The notes beneath the pieces are model-generated. The model was given only the letters and a program-made list of their open reading frames with translations, was not told where the DNA came from and made no database searches. Below, piece by piece: positions 1 to 9,739 of a DNA stretch of 64,000 nt. Position numbers and translations under genes: made by a program. The number at the start of each line of letters is the position of its first letter. Positions within the stretch are counted from its first letter, which is position 1. The DNA lies in assembly GCF_026339935.1 (NCBI RefSeq), contig NZ_JAPEPX010000001.1, positions 3,176,001 to 3,240,000 of the forward strand, read 5' to 3'. This stretch comes from Streptomyces sp. NBC_01551 (GTDB lineage Bacteria > Actinomycetota > Actinomycetes > Streptomycetales > Streptomycetaceae).

Positions 1-174
1 GGGCCGGGCTACCCGGTGCCGCGTACGCCGAGGGCCGGGCGCATCCCCGATCTGGGATACACCCGGCCCGACTTCACCAGTCCGGGATCCGCCTCGCAGG
101 GACCCCGGACCGGCTATACCCCGCCGGACTTCACGAGCCCGGACTTCGGCGGCCCGGAGCACCACCCGGAGTAG
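1..174 (+). CDS. C-terminal end of an unknown Pro/Gly-rich protein (partial)
   Basis: Reading frame 1 is open from the first base to a TAG at 172-174 and gives 57 residues, so the gene starts outside the window. The visible part is rich in Pro, Gly, Asp and Tyr and contains two copies of a GYTxPDFTSP motif about 20 residues apart, which suggests a low-complexity or disordered tail. I do not recognise the family and give no function. Codon third positions are mostly G or C, as expected for a real gene in this genome. It converges on the aldo/keto reductase gene, with a parS site between the two. Confidence 0.5.
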   Translation, partial: GPGYPVPRTPRAGRIPDLGYTRPDFTSPGSASQGPRTGYTPPDFTSPDFGGPEHHPE

Positions 175-207
175 GTCCTCGGGTTGTCGGCCGGTCGCCA
201 CCGTCCC

Positions 208-223
208 TGTTTCACGTGAAACA
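208..223. other. parS site 1
   Basis: The 16-bp palindrome TGTTTCACGTGAAACA is a perfect match to the chromosomal parS sequence bound by ParB. It lies in the gap between two convergent genes, so it does not touch coding sequence. Confidence 0.95.
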
Positions 224-256
224 TCGAAGCGGCAGCTCCCCAGGAGGGCGCGACCC

Positions 257-1321
257 CTAGGCCGCCGGGCCGGCCGATCGGTCCCCGAGCGGCCTGCGCC
301 TCTGCGCGGGGTCCGTCAGGGACTGCGGCCGCCAGACGCCATCAGGGCGGTAGAGGTTCGTGCCCGGAGGCACGATCTCGTCGATCCGGTCGAGAACCGC
401 GTCGTCGAGGACCAGATCGGCGCCCTTGAGCAGTGATTCCAGCTGCTCCATGGTCCGCGGGCCGATGATCACCGAGGTGACGGCGGGGTGCGCCACCGGG
501 AACGCGACGGCCAGCTCCGGCAGCGTACGGCCGATGGACTCGGCGAGTTCGACCAGCCGCTCCGCCGCTTCCAGCTTCGCGACGTTGCCCGGGATCGCCG
601 GGTCGAAGCGCGCCGGCGTCAACGCTGCCCGCCCCGAGGTCAGGTCAACGGGGCCGCCGAGCCGGTACTTGCCGCTGAGGAACCCGGAGGCGAGCGGACT
701 CCAGGTCATCACGCCCATCCCGTAGCGGCGGGCGACCGGGAGCACGTCGGCTTCGATACCGCGCGCGAGGATCGAGTACGGAGGCTGCTCGGTCCGAAAC
801 CGCGCGAGCGCCCGCCGCTCGGCGACGTGGTGCGCCTCGACGATCTCCTCCGCGGGGAACGTCGAGCACCCGAAGGCACGGATCTTCCCGGCCCGCACCA
901 GATCGCCCAGGACGGACAGGGTCTCCTCGACGTCGGTCGAGTGGTCCGGCCGGTGCACCTGGTAGAGGTCGATCCAGTCGGTGTCCAGCCGGCGCAGGCT
1001 GTCCTCGACGGCGCGCGTGATCCAACGCCGCGAGTTCCCGCTGCGGTTGCGTCCCTCCCCCATCTGGAAGTGGACCTTGGTCGCGAGGACGACGTCGTCC
1101 CGGCGCCCCTTGAGCGCCTTCCCGACGATCTCCTCGGACTCCCCGGCGGAGTACATGTCCGCGGTGTCGACGAAGTTGATGCCCCGGTCGAGCGCGGTGT
1201 GGATGATCCGGGCGCACTCCGCATGGTCCGGGTTCCCCACCGCCCCGAACATCATCGTGCCCAGGCAGTGGGCGCTCACCTCTATGCCGGTGCCGCCCAG
1301 ACTTCTGTATCGCATGGTCAT
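257..1321 (-). CDS. Aldo/keto reductase
   Basis: About 354 residues forming a TIM-barrel aldo/keto reductase that should reduce carbonyl compounds with NADPH. Family features are visible: an N-terminal RYRSLGGTGIEVS strand, the Asp and Tyr of the catalytic tetrad in VDTADMYS, the Lys in LATKVHF, and the His in YQVHRPDH. The C-terminal SVIIGPRTMEQLES segment is the usual nucleotide-phosphate-binding stretch. The frame stays open upstream to 1426, but that extension is Arg/Cys-rich and unlike the family, so I start at the ATG at 1321 (an ATG at 1315 is equally possible). There is no clear ribosome binding site. The substrate cannot be predicted. Confidence 0.88.
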   Translation of the reverse strand: MTMRYRSLGGTGIEVSAHCLGTMMFGAVGNPDHAECARIIHTALDRGINFVDTADMYSAGESEEIVGKALKGRRDDVVLATKVHFQMGEGRNRSGNSRRWITRAVEDSLRRLDTDWIDLYQVHRPDHSTDVEETLSVLGDLVRAGKIRAFGCSTFPAEEIVEAHHVAERRALARFRTEQPPYSILARGIEADVLPVARRYGMGVMTWSPLASGFLSGKYRLGGPVDLTSGRAALTPARFDPAIPGNVAKLEAAERLVELAESIGRTLPELAVAFPVAHPAVTSVIIGPRTMEQLESLLKGADLVLDDAVLDRIDEIVPPGTNLYRPDGVWRPQSLTDPAQRRRPLGDRSAGPAA

Positions 1322-1442
1322 GGGCCCGCACTGTAGGAGTTGGAGCACACTCCAGCGCAAGGGATTACTCGCACCGCGCCGCACCGCACCGCACTGCATC
1401 CCGCCGACCCGCGCGCCGCACCCCACCCCCGCGCATGCGGAA

Positions 1443-1484
1443 GCGCCGCTCTGGGGAACCCCCTCCTCCTCCCCAGAGCGGCGC
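1443..1484 (-). terminator. thiC terminator hairpin
   Basis: A perfect 15-bp inverted repeat (arms 1443-1457 and 1470-1484) with a 12-nt loop lies 22 nt past the thiC stop codon. There is no long U tract, which is usual for Streptomyces terminators. Confidence 0.75.
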
Positions 1485-1506
1485 GACCGCGAGACGGCCG
1501 GCCGGG

Positions 1507-3425
<1,919 letters not shown>

Positions 3426-3506
3426 TTGTGCAAAGGTGCCCCCACGCTAGCGTCATCTATGGCGTGCTGAACAGTGGGCCCCCTCATCTCTTGCGATGAT
3501 CAGGCA

Positions 3507-4886
3507 GTGACGTCCTCGCCGCAGCCCCCCATCCAGCACGCCGAACCCGCCGACCACTCGGGCCACTCGCACTCCGGTCCGGGGCACGGCCACGGGCATT
3601 CCCACAGCCACAGCCACGGCCCGGCGGCCCCTGTCTCGAAGCACCTGCGCAAGGTCATCGCGGCCGTGCTGATCCCCTTCGCCACCGCCGTCGTCGTCGG
3701 CCTGGTGGTGCTCTGGCCGGGCGGCGCTCCCGCGCACGAGCGCTCCGGTGTGGGGTTCGACCGGCAGACCCAGCAGGGCAAGGTCGTCTCCCTGGAGCAG
3801 GTCGACTGCAAGTCCGTGAACGCCGGGCAGGTGCCCTCCACGCCCAACCCCTCCACCCCCGAGGGGCGTGAGGCCCAGGCCGCGCAGACCGGCGAGTGCA
3901 AGAAGGCCACCATCGAGGTGGGCACCGGCCCGGAGAAGGGCCGGACCTTCGTCGAGATCGTCCAGCCCGGCGCACCGCGCCAGTTGGAGGACGGCCAGGG
4001 GGTGGTGGTGGCGTACGCGCCGGACGCGCCCCGGGACCTCCAGTACTCCGTGATCGACGTGAACCGCAAGCTCCCGATGGCGGTCCTGGCCGGCATCTTC
4101 GCCGTGGCGGTCGTCCTGGTCGGCCGGATGCGCGGCTTGTTCGCGCTGATCGCGCTCGCCGTCAGCTTCGCGGTGCTGACCCTCTTCATCCTCCCGGCGA
4201 TCCTGCAGGGCTCGAATCCGCTGGTCGTCGCGGTCATCGGGGCCAGTGCCATCATGCTGATCGCGCTCTACATGTGCCACGGGCTGACCGCCCGCACCTC
4301 GGTCGCGGTCCTCGGCACGCTCGTCTCGCTGCTGCTCATCGGGCTGCTGGGCTCGGGGTTCATCGACTGGGCGTTCCTCAGCGGGAACACCGACGACAAC
4401 ACCGGGCTGATCCACGGGCTCTACCCGAACATCGACATGAGCGGTCTGCTGCTCGCGGGCGTCATCATCGGATCGCTGGGCGTCCTCGACGATGTGACGG
4501 TCACGCAGACGTCGGCGGTCTGGGAACTCCGCCAGGCCGACCCGACGATGGGGCCGCGCGCCCTGTACCGGGCGGGCATCCGGATCGGACGCGACCACAT
4601 CGCGTCGGTCGTCAACACCCTGGTCCTGGCCTACGCGGGCGCGGCGCTTCCGCTGCTGCTGCTGTTCTCCATCGCCAACAGCAGCATGGGTTCGGTGGCC
4701 AACAGCGAGCTCGTCGCGGAGGAGATCGTACGGACGCTCGTGGGTTCGATCGGGCTGGTGGCCTCGGTCCCGGTGACAACGGCGCTGGCCGCGCTGGTGG
4801 TTTCCGCCGACCGGCCGGGTCTCCCGGACGCCGCGCCGGCCTCGGGGCCGATCCGCGGCGGCCGGGGCCGGCGGCGCAAGCGCTGA
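3507..4886 (+). CDS. YibE/F-like multi-pass membrane protein
   Basis: About 459 residues. The N-terminus is strikingly His-rich (HSGHSHSGPGHGHGHSHSHSHG), followed by one membrane helix, an extracytoplasmic domain of about 110 residues, and then at least six further hydrophobic helices. The C-terminal half resembles the YibE/F family (motifs such as MLIALYMCHGLTARTSVAVLGT and GSLGVLDDVTVTQTS). The family's function is not established; the His-rich segment suggests metal binding, which is inference. I chose the GTG at 3507 because a GATGAT -10-like box lies 7 nt upstream, suggesting a leaderless mRNA; a GTG at 3474 would add 11 residues. It is divergent from thiC. Confidence 0.82.
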   Translation: MTSSPQPPIQHAEPADHSGHSHSGPGHGHGHSHSHSHGPAAPVSKHLRKVIAAVLIPFATAVVVGLVVLWPGGAPAHERSGVGFDRQTQQGKVVSLEQVDCKSVNAGQVPSTPNPSTPEGREAQAAQTGECKKATIEVGTGPEKGRTFVEIVQPGAPRQLEDGQGVVVAYAPDAPRDLQYSVIDVNRKLPMAVLAGIFAVAVVLVGRMRGLFALIALAVSFAVLTLFILPAILQGSNPLVVAVIGASAIMLIALYMCHGLTARTSVAVLGTLVSLLLIGLLGSGFIDWAFLSGNTDDNTGLIHGLYPNIDMSGLLLAGVIIGSLGVLDDVTVTQTSAVWELRQADPTMGPRALYRAGIRIGRDHIASVVNTLVLAYAGAALPLLLLFSIANSSMGSVANSELVAEEIVRTLVGSIGLVASVPVTTALAALVVSADRPGLPDAAPASGPIRGGRGRRRKR

Positions 4887-4927
4887 AAGCGGGCCCGGGA
4901 CGAGCCGGCTCCGGCTCCGGCCAGCCC

Positions 4928-5028
4928 TGATCAGCCCGGGCCCAGCCAGGTCACCCAAAGGCCCAGCCAGGTCAGCCTGGTCCAGCCGGCCCAGTCCAGG
5001 TCCAGTCGGCCCGGCCAGGTCAGCCCGC
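4928..5028. repeat. Short imperfect tandem repeats between convergent genes
   Basis: GCCCAGCCAGGTCA occurs at 4940-4953 and 4961-4974, with a variant (GCCCGGCCAGGTCA) at 5009-5022 and several shorter CCAG/GTCCAG units between. The last copy includes the ssgA stop codon. The region lies between the convergent YibE/F-like and ssgA genes and has no clean hairpin terminator. Confidence 0.65.
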
Positions 5029-5469
5029 GTTCTGCTCGTTCTGGCGCGACTCGGCGAGGATCTTGCCGAGCGCCACGTCCAGGGTCTCCTCGAAGTCACC
5101 GAGGTTGCGCTCCTGCCCCAGCGGGACCAGCCGGTCGGTGCGGTCGAGGAAAGCGACGAGCGGCGCCGCGCTCGCGCGGAACAGCGCCCTGTCACCGCCG
5201 ACCTGGAGGCGAATGTGGACATCGGACAGGTCCTCGGGAGTGGTCGGCGCGATGTGCACATCGCCGTCACCGCATGGCTTGTTGATGCCGTCGAGGAGGA
5301 GTTCCCGACCGAACGCCCAGGTCACGGGCGCGTCTCCGGGAAGGTGGAAGGTAAGGCGGACCGCGTAGGGGTCACGGGCGTCGTACCCGAGTTCCACGGG
5401 AATCCGGAACGCGAGCTCCTCGGAAACGAGGAAGCTCATCATGACCTCTGCCTGTACCGACTCGCGCAT
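5020..5469 (-). CDS. ssgA: Sporulation regulator SsgA
   Basis: A 149-residue SsgA-like protein (SALP), a family limited to morphologically complex actinomycetes. SsgA localises future septation sites and activates sporulation-specific cell division. The core SFLVSEELAFRIPVEL, FHLPGDAPVTWAFGRELL and FLDRTDRLVPLGQE stretches are diagnostic of SsgA itself rather than SsgB. The ATG at 5469 follows GGGGTAGG by 2-3 nt; a methionine at residue 10 or 11 is a fallback start. It lies 97 nt downstream of the activator gene ssgR on the same strand, the known Streptomyces arrangement. Confidence 0.96.
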   Translation of the reverse strand: MRESVQAEVMMSFLVSEELAFRIPVELGYDARDPYAVRLTFHLPGDAPVTWAFGRELLLDGINKPCGDGDVHIAPTTPEDLSDVHIRLQVGGDRALFRASAAPLVAFLDRTDRLVPLGQERNLGDFEETLDVALGKILAESRQNEQNAG

Positions 5470-5566
5470 TGCCTACCCCGCTGTAGTGGAAGTGGCCAAG
5501 ATTGATCCCCCCAGGCTCTCTTGACAAGAGTGGTGGAAGCGCGAGCAGATCACAAGGAGTGAGTTT

Positions 5567-6337
5567 TCAGATACTGATAGAGAACGAGAGGGTGCTCAAC
5601 AGCGCGCCTACTTCACTCCGTAGTCGATCGACTACATACAGCAATCGCTCTTCCTGGTGCAGGGGTAGAGAAATGGCCATGGTCGCGGCGGTGTCCCCGG
5701 CGGTGATCGGGATGGCCGCGCACACCGTGCCGAGTGCGTATTCCTGCCGCTCGACCACGGGCCGCATCCGCCCCATGGCGGCGATCCGGTCCTCCAGGGA
5801 GCGCGGGTCCGCCACCGTGTGGGGCGTGATGGCCTCGACCGGATGACGGTCGTAGTGGTCCTTGCGCGCCTTCTCGTCGAGCTGGCCGAGCAGGCACTGC
5901 CCGATGGCGTGCGCGTGACCGGTCGCGCGGAAATCGGCCCACTCCTCGCAGGCCGGGCCGGCCGGGGTGTCCGAGACGGCCACGATCTCGATCTCACCCT
6001 CGCGGTAGACCGCGAAGTAGACGGGAGCCCCGACCGCGTCCCGGAAGTGCGCGAGCGAGTCGACGATCATGCTGCGACGTTTCTGCTGGAGTCCCCCGTC
6101 GGCGAGCCTGCCGGCGGCGGGACCGAGCACGAAGACTCCGCCTTCCCGGCGCAGGTAGCCCTCGTGCGTCAGGGTGCGCAGCAGGTGGTACGCGGTGGGA
6201 AGCGGGAGCCCGGCTTCGCGCGCCAGCTGCTTCGCCGGGGCTCCCCCGCTATGGGAACCCGCCGCTTCGAGCAGCCTCAGCGCCCTCTGCACCGAACCGA
6301 TCAGGGTCGGCACACCGTCATTGTGAACCGCAGCCAA
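5567..6337 (-). CDS. ssgR: IclR-family regulator SsgR, activator of ssgA
   Basis: About 256 residues with an N-terminal winged helix (SVQRALRLLEA through LLRTLTHEGYLRREGG, residues 14-66) and a C-terminal IclR effector-binding domain containing ATGHAHAIGQCLLGQL. Identity as SsgR rests on its place directly upstream of ssgA; in S. coelicolor SsgR is needed for ssgA transcription. The annotated start is a TTG at 6337 with GGGTGAG just upstream; a GTG at 6313 would shorten it by 8 residues. The 257-nt upstream region holds a GATCGGCAC direct repeat at 6487-6505 but no obvious operator palindrome. Confidence 0.93.
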   Translation of the reverse strand: MAAVHNDGVPTLIGSVQRALRLLEAAGSHSGGAPAKQLAREAGLPLPTAYHLLRTLTHEGYLRREGGVFVLGPAAGRLADGGLQQKRRSMIVDSLAHFRDAVGAPVYFAVYREGEIEIVAVSDTPAGPACEEWADFRATGHAHAIGQCLLGQLDEKARKDHYDRHPVEAITPHTVADPRSLEDRIAAMGRMRPVVERQEYALGTVCAAIPITAGDTAATMAISLPLHQEERLLYVVDRLRSEVGALLSTLSFSISI

Positions 6338-6594
6338 AGCTCACCCCCAGGCGTGGCGGCGGGCCTTGGGGCCCACCCTGCGGGGGCCGCCCCCGCTCAT
6401 GCCGCGGCTCCTGGGGGGTCGTTCTCGCCAGCTGCTCTGTACAACCGCAGGTCAGGGGCGGTGATACCGACTTCTCGGTGCCCAGGGATCGGCACAGATC
6501 GGCACTCTATCCACCGGTTCCCGGCCTGTGAGGCCTTTAGCCCCTCACGTTCCCTCACCTGGGTCAATCCCCGGACCGCCCGGACCGGGCGGGA

Positions 6595-6828
6595 CTACCA
6601 CTCCCCGGAGGAGGACTTCGTGCCGCCGCCGGTGAACTTCTTCACGATGAAGATCAGACCGCCGACGAGGGCCGCGAGCAGCAGCAGCTTGAAGACGAAC
6701 CCGATCAGCGCGCCGATGATGCTGGTGATCACACCGCCGAACACGAAGAGCACGAGCAGCGGCACGGCGACCCACTTCACCCACCAGGGCATGCCCGCGA
6801 ATATCTGCCGGATCCCGTCCATGTCCAC
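6595..6828 (-). CDS. Small membrane protein (DUF5326-like)
   Basis: A 77-residue protein with two predicted membrane helices (about residues 18-40 and 44-63) and a short basic, Ser/Gly-rich tail. The MDMDGIRQIFAGMPWWVKW start resembles a Streptomyces-specific family I know as DUF5326; its function is unknown. It is a single gene, separated from its neighbours by 257 and 162 nt. Confidence 0.78.
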   Translation of the reverse strand: MDMDGIRQIFAGMPWWVKWVAVPLLVLFVFGGVITSIIGALIGFVFKLLLLAALVGGLIFIVKKFTGGGTKSSSGEW

Positions 6829-6990
6829 TACCTCTTCCTCGTCCGTGACTTCCTGCTCTCGATGCTAGGAGGCCACCGGCTCGAGCGGGGGCCCGCGAGC
6901 CCCCGCACTCCCCTGATCCACCCCCTAGGGGGGCCGGGGGCCGACCCTCACTCCCAGGTACTCCCCGGCCCGGGCAGGCTCTTCGCCCGC

Positions 6991-7308
6991 TCAGCTCTCC
7001 GGCGGGGAGAAGACCACCATCACCTTCAGGTTCTCCGTGATGTGGTGGAACTTGTGGGGCACGCCGGCCGGTACGTAGACCACGCTTCCGTTCGCCACCG
7101 TCGTCGTCTCCTCCCCGACCGTGATCGAGGCGCGGCCGCTCACGACGAAGTACACCTCGTCCTGGCCGTGCGGCTGCTGGGGGTCGATCTGCCCCGCGTC
7201 GAGCGCGTAGAGCCCGACCGACATGTTCCGCTCCCGCAGGAACTGCAGATAGGCGCCGTCGTTGGCGACCCGCTCCGCTTCGAGCTCGTCCAGCCGGAAG
7301 GCTTTCAT
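6991..7308 (-). CDS. Small cupin-fold protein
   Basis: 105 residues making one cupin barrel. The two conserved motifs are visible: PHGQDEVYFVVSGRASITVG (motif 1, with metal-ligand type His and Glu) and PAGVPHKFHHI (motif 2, with His). It probably binds a divalent metal, but no substrate can be named. GAGG directly abuts the ATG at 7308. It is divergent from the holin-like gene. Confidence 0.87.
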   Translation of the reverse strand: MKAFRLDELEAERVANDGAYLQFLRERNMSVGLYALDAGQIDPQQPHGQDEVYFVVSGRASITVGEETTTVANGSVVYVPAGVPHKFHHITENLKVMVVFSPPES

Positions 7309-7397
7309 CCTCGTTGTGCCCCTTGTGCTCTCTTGTGCCGCGGCATCCGCTGATCTGCTGATGTCCCGCCGGGATCTTCTCTGCCACGATCAGACAC

Positions 7398-7778
7398 ATG
7401 ACGAATTTCCTAGTCAAGACGCTCGCCAACGCGGCGGCCCTGGCCGTCGCCATCTGGCTGCTCGCGGGTATCACCCTCGACGACGGCAGCAGCATGGGCC
7501 GCCGCACCCTGACGCTGATCCTGGTGGCGCTGGTCTTCGGACTGGTCAACGTCATCGTCAAGCCCGTGGTGAAGCTGCTCTCGCTGCCGCTGTTCATCAT
7601 CACCCTCGGGCTGTTCACGCTGGTCGTGAACGCGCTGATGCTGCTGCTGACCTCGTGGCTGGCCTCGAAGCTCGACCTCAGCTTCCACGTCGACGGCTTC
7701 TGGACCGCCGTCGTCGGCGGCCTGATCATCTCCATCGTTTCCTGGGCCGTGAACATGGTCCTGCCCGACAAGAGCTGA
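7398..7778 (+). CDS. Four-helix membrane protein of the phage-holin-4 superfamily
   Basis: 126 residues with four hydrophobic helices separated by short loops, including NVIVKPVVKLLSLPLFIITLG, the most conserved part of this family (Pfam Phage_holin_4_2 / YvlD-like). Despite the name these are ordinary chromosomal membrane proteins of unknown role, and nothing else here is phage-like. CACGAT lies 8 nt before the ATG, so the mRNA may be leaderless. The phosphatase gene follows after only 9 nt, so the two probably form an operon. Confidence 0.85.
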   Translation: MTNFLVKTLANAAALAVAIWLLAGITLDDGSSMGRRTLTLILVALVFGLVNVIVKPVVKLLSLPLFIITLGLFTLVVNALMLLLTSWLASKLDLSFHVDGFWTAVVGGLIISIVSWAVNMVLPDKS

Positions 7779-7787
7779 CCGGCCGCC

Positions 7788-8363
7788 GTGTACCGCGTCT
7801 GTTTCGTCTGCACCGGCAACATATGCCGCTCGCCCATGGCCGAATCCGTCTTCCGCGCCCACGTCACCGAGGCGGGACTCGACGGCCTCGTCGAGGTGGA
7901 CAGCGCCGGCACCGGCGGGTGGCACGAGGGGGACGGCGCCGACCCGCGCACCATCGCCGTCCTCGAAGCCGCCGGGTACGAGCAGGACCACCGGGCCCGG
8001 CAGTTCCGGGCCTCCTGGTTCGACCGCCTCGACCTCGTCATCGCACTCGATGCCGGACATCTGCGGGACCTCCGGGCCCTCGCTCCCACGCCCGAACACG
8101 CTTCCAAGGTCCGGCTGCTGCGGTCCTACGATCCGGCCGTCGCGGGCGTCTCAACCCCCTCGGCGCCCTCAGCGCCCTCAGCGCACTCGGCCCGCTCGGC
8201 CCCCTCGGCCCCCTCGTGCGCCGAGACCGACGTACCGGATCCGTACTACGGCTCCCTCGACGGGTTCGAGGAATGCCTGGAGCTGGTCGAGGCCGCCAGT
8301 CCCGGACTGCTCGAAGCCGTACGCGAGGCCGCGCTGGCAGCCGTGGAGTCCGCCACGCCGTGA
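7788..8363 (+). CDS. Low-molecular-weight protein tyrosine phosphatase
   Basis: 191 residues. The signature loop CTGNICRS (C8 to R14, the CX5R nucleophile loop) sits at the N-terminus, the VDSAGTGGWHEGD segment follows, and the general-acid motif DPYYG lies near residue 151. The enzyme should dephosphorylate phosphotyrosine in the cytoplasm. Between LLRSYDP and VPDPYYG an extra Ser/Ala/Pro stretch of about 20 residues is encoded by near-repeats at 8157-8216; most family members are about 150-165 residues. The start is GTG. The stop overlaps an upstream GTG of the next gene. Confidence 0.92.
   Translation: MYRVCFVCTGNICRSPMAESVFRAHVTEAGLDGLVEVDSAGTGGWHEGDGADPRTIAVLEAAGYEQDHRARQFRASWFDRLDLVIALDAGHLRDLRALAPTPEHASKVRLLRSYDPAVAGVSTPSAPSAPSAHSARSAPSAPSCAETDVPDPYYGSLDGFEECLELVEAASPGLLEAVREAALAAVESATP
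8157..8216 (+). repeat. In-frame 9-bp repeats inside the phosphatase gene
   Basis: About seven copies of a CCCTCGGC / CCCTCAGCG unit encode an Ser-Ala-Pro run. The period is 9 bp, so gain or loss of units keeps the frame. It falls in the loop before the DPYYG motif. Confidence 0.75.
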
Positions 8364-8377
8364 AGGAGCACCTCCCC

Positions 8378-9541
8378 GTGACCGACCACACCCCCGACCC
8401 GGCCCCGGCAGACCGGATCGGCGACGGCACCCGCGCCGTGCGCGCCGGACTGCCCGAGCCCGTCAAGAACGAACCACCCCTGCCCGGGCCCGTCTTCGCC
8501 GCGCACTTCCACCTCCCGGGCGACGTCGAAGGCCCGTACACCTACGGCCGCGACACCAACCCCACCTGGACCCTGCTGGAGCAGGCCATCGGCGAGTTGG
8601 AGGCGCCCGGCCAGGACGGTGCGCAGACCGTCGTCTTCGCCTCCGGGATGGCCGCGATCTCCGCCGTCCTCCTCTCCCAGACGCGTACCGGCGACACCGT
8701 CGTCCTTCCCGACGACGGCTACCAGGCACTGCCCCTGCTCCGCGAGCAACTGGAGGCGTACGGGGTCCGCGTACGCACCGCCCCGACCGGCGGCGACGCC
8801 CAGCTCGCCGTCCTCGACGGGGCGCGGGTGCTGTGGATCGAGACCCCCTCCAACCCCGGGCTCGATGTCTGCGACGTGCGCCGGCTGGTCGAGGCCGCCC
8901 ACGCCGGTGGCGCCCTGGTCGCCGTCGACAACACCCTCGCCACCCCGCTCGGACAGCGGCCCCTGGAACTCGGCGCCGACTTCTCCGTGGCCAGCGGCAC
9001 CAAGGGCCTGACCGGCCACGGCGATCTGCTGCTCGGCTACGTCGTCTGCCGCGACCCGGAGCTCGCCGCCGGCATCCGCCGCTGGCGCAAGATCGTCGGG
9101 GCCATCCCGGGGCCGATGGAGGCCTGGCTCGCCCACCGCTCGCTGGCCACCATCCAGCTGCGCGCCCAGCGCCAGTGGGCCAACGCCCTGGCCGTCACGG
9201 AAGCGCTGGCCGGCCGCGCCGAGGTCACCGGGCTGCGCTACCCCGGGCTGCCCTCGGACCCCTCGCACAAGACGGCGGCCCTTCAGATGACCGGCTTCGG
9301 GTCGATCTTCTCCTTCACCCTGCCCGACCGCGGCCACGCGGAACGGTTCTTGAGCGCCCTGCGCCTGGTGGAGGACGCCACCAGCTTCGGCGGCGTTCGG
9401 TCCACCGCGGAGCGCCGCGGGCGGTGGGGCGGCGACGCCGTGTCGGAGGGGTTCATCCGCTTCTCCGCCGGCGCCGAGGACACCGAGGACCTGGTCAGGG
9501 ACGTACTGCGGGCCCTGGACGCGGCGGGCCCGGCCGCCTGA
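8378..9541 (+). CDS. PLP-dependent cystathionine gamma-lyase/synthase family enzyme
   Basis: 387 residues of the Cys/Met metabolism PLP family. Visible features are YTYGRDTNPTWTLLE, the PLP-ring stacking region FASGMAAISA, the aspartate in ALVAVDNTLATP, and the Schiff-base lysine in VASGTKGLTGHGD. It should cleave or form C-S bonds of cystathionine or a related amino acid, but lyase and synthase activity cannot be told apart from sequence. I chose the GTG at 8378 because AAGGAG lies 9 nt upstream. It follows the phosphatase gene with 14 nt between them and is likely co-transcribed. Confidence 0.92.
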   Translation: MTDHTPDPAPADRIGDGTRAVRAGLPEPVKNEPPLPGPVFAAHFHLPGDVEGPYTYGRDTNPTWTLLEQAIGELEAPGQDGAQTVVFASGMAAISAVLLSQTRTGDTVVLPDDGYQALPLLREQLEAYGVRVRTAPTGGDAQLAVLDGARVLWIETPSNPGLDVCDVRRLVEAAHAGGALVAVDNTLATPLGQRPLELGADFSVASGTKGLTGHGDLLLGYVVCRDPELAAGIRRWRKIVGAIPGPMEAWLAHRSLATIQLRAQRQWANALAVTEALAGRAEVTGLRYPGLPSDPSHKTAALQMTGFGSIFSFTLPDRGHAERFLSALRLVEDATSFGGVRSTAERRGRWGGDAVSEGFIRFSAGAEDTEDLVRDVLRALDAAGPAA

Positions 9542-9739
9542 CGGGTGGGCCCGCAGGCGCCGCGGACAAGCGGACGGGCGATCCGAGCCTCCCCCCTAGT
9601 GGCTCGGACCGCCCCGGGTTCCGCGCGTGAAGAACCACGCGCACAAGGCTAATTGACTCTCTGTCAGAGTCCAATCACGGTAACGACAGGGGCCTATCGA
9701 CATATTTATAGTTGTAGGCCCCCACCGAGAGGGGCCGCC

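Noticed and set aside
7398..7778. Phage remnant suggested by the holin-like family name
   Set aside because: The family is a common chromosomal membrane protein; there are no lysis, integrase, tail or capsid genes nearby.
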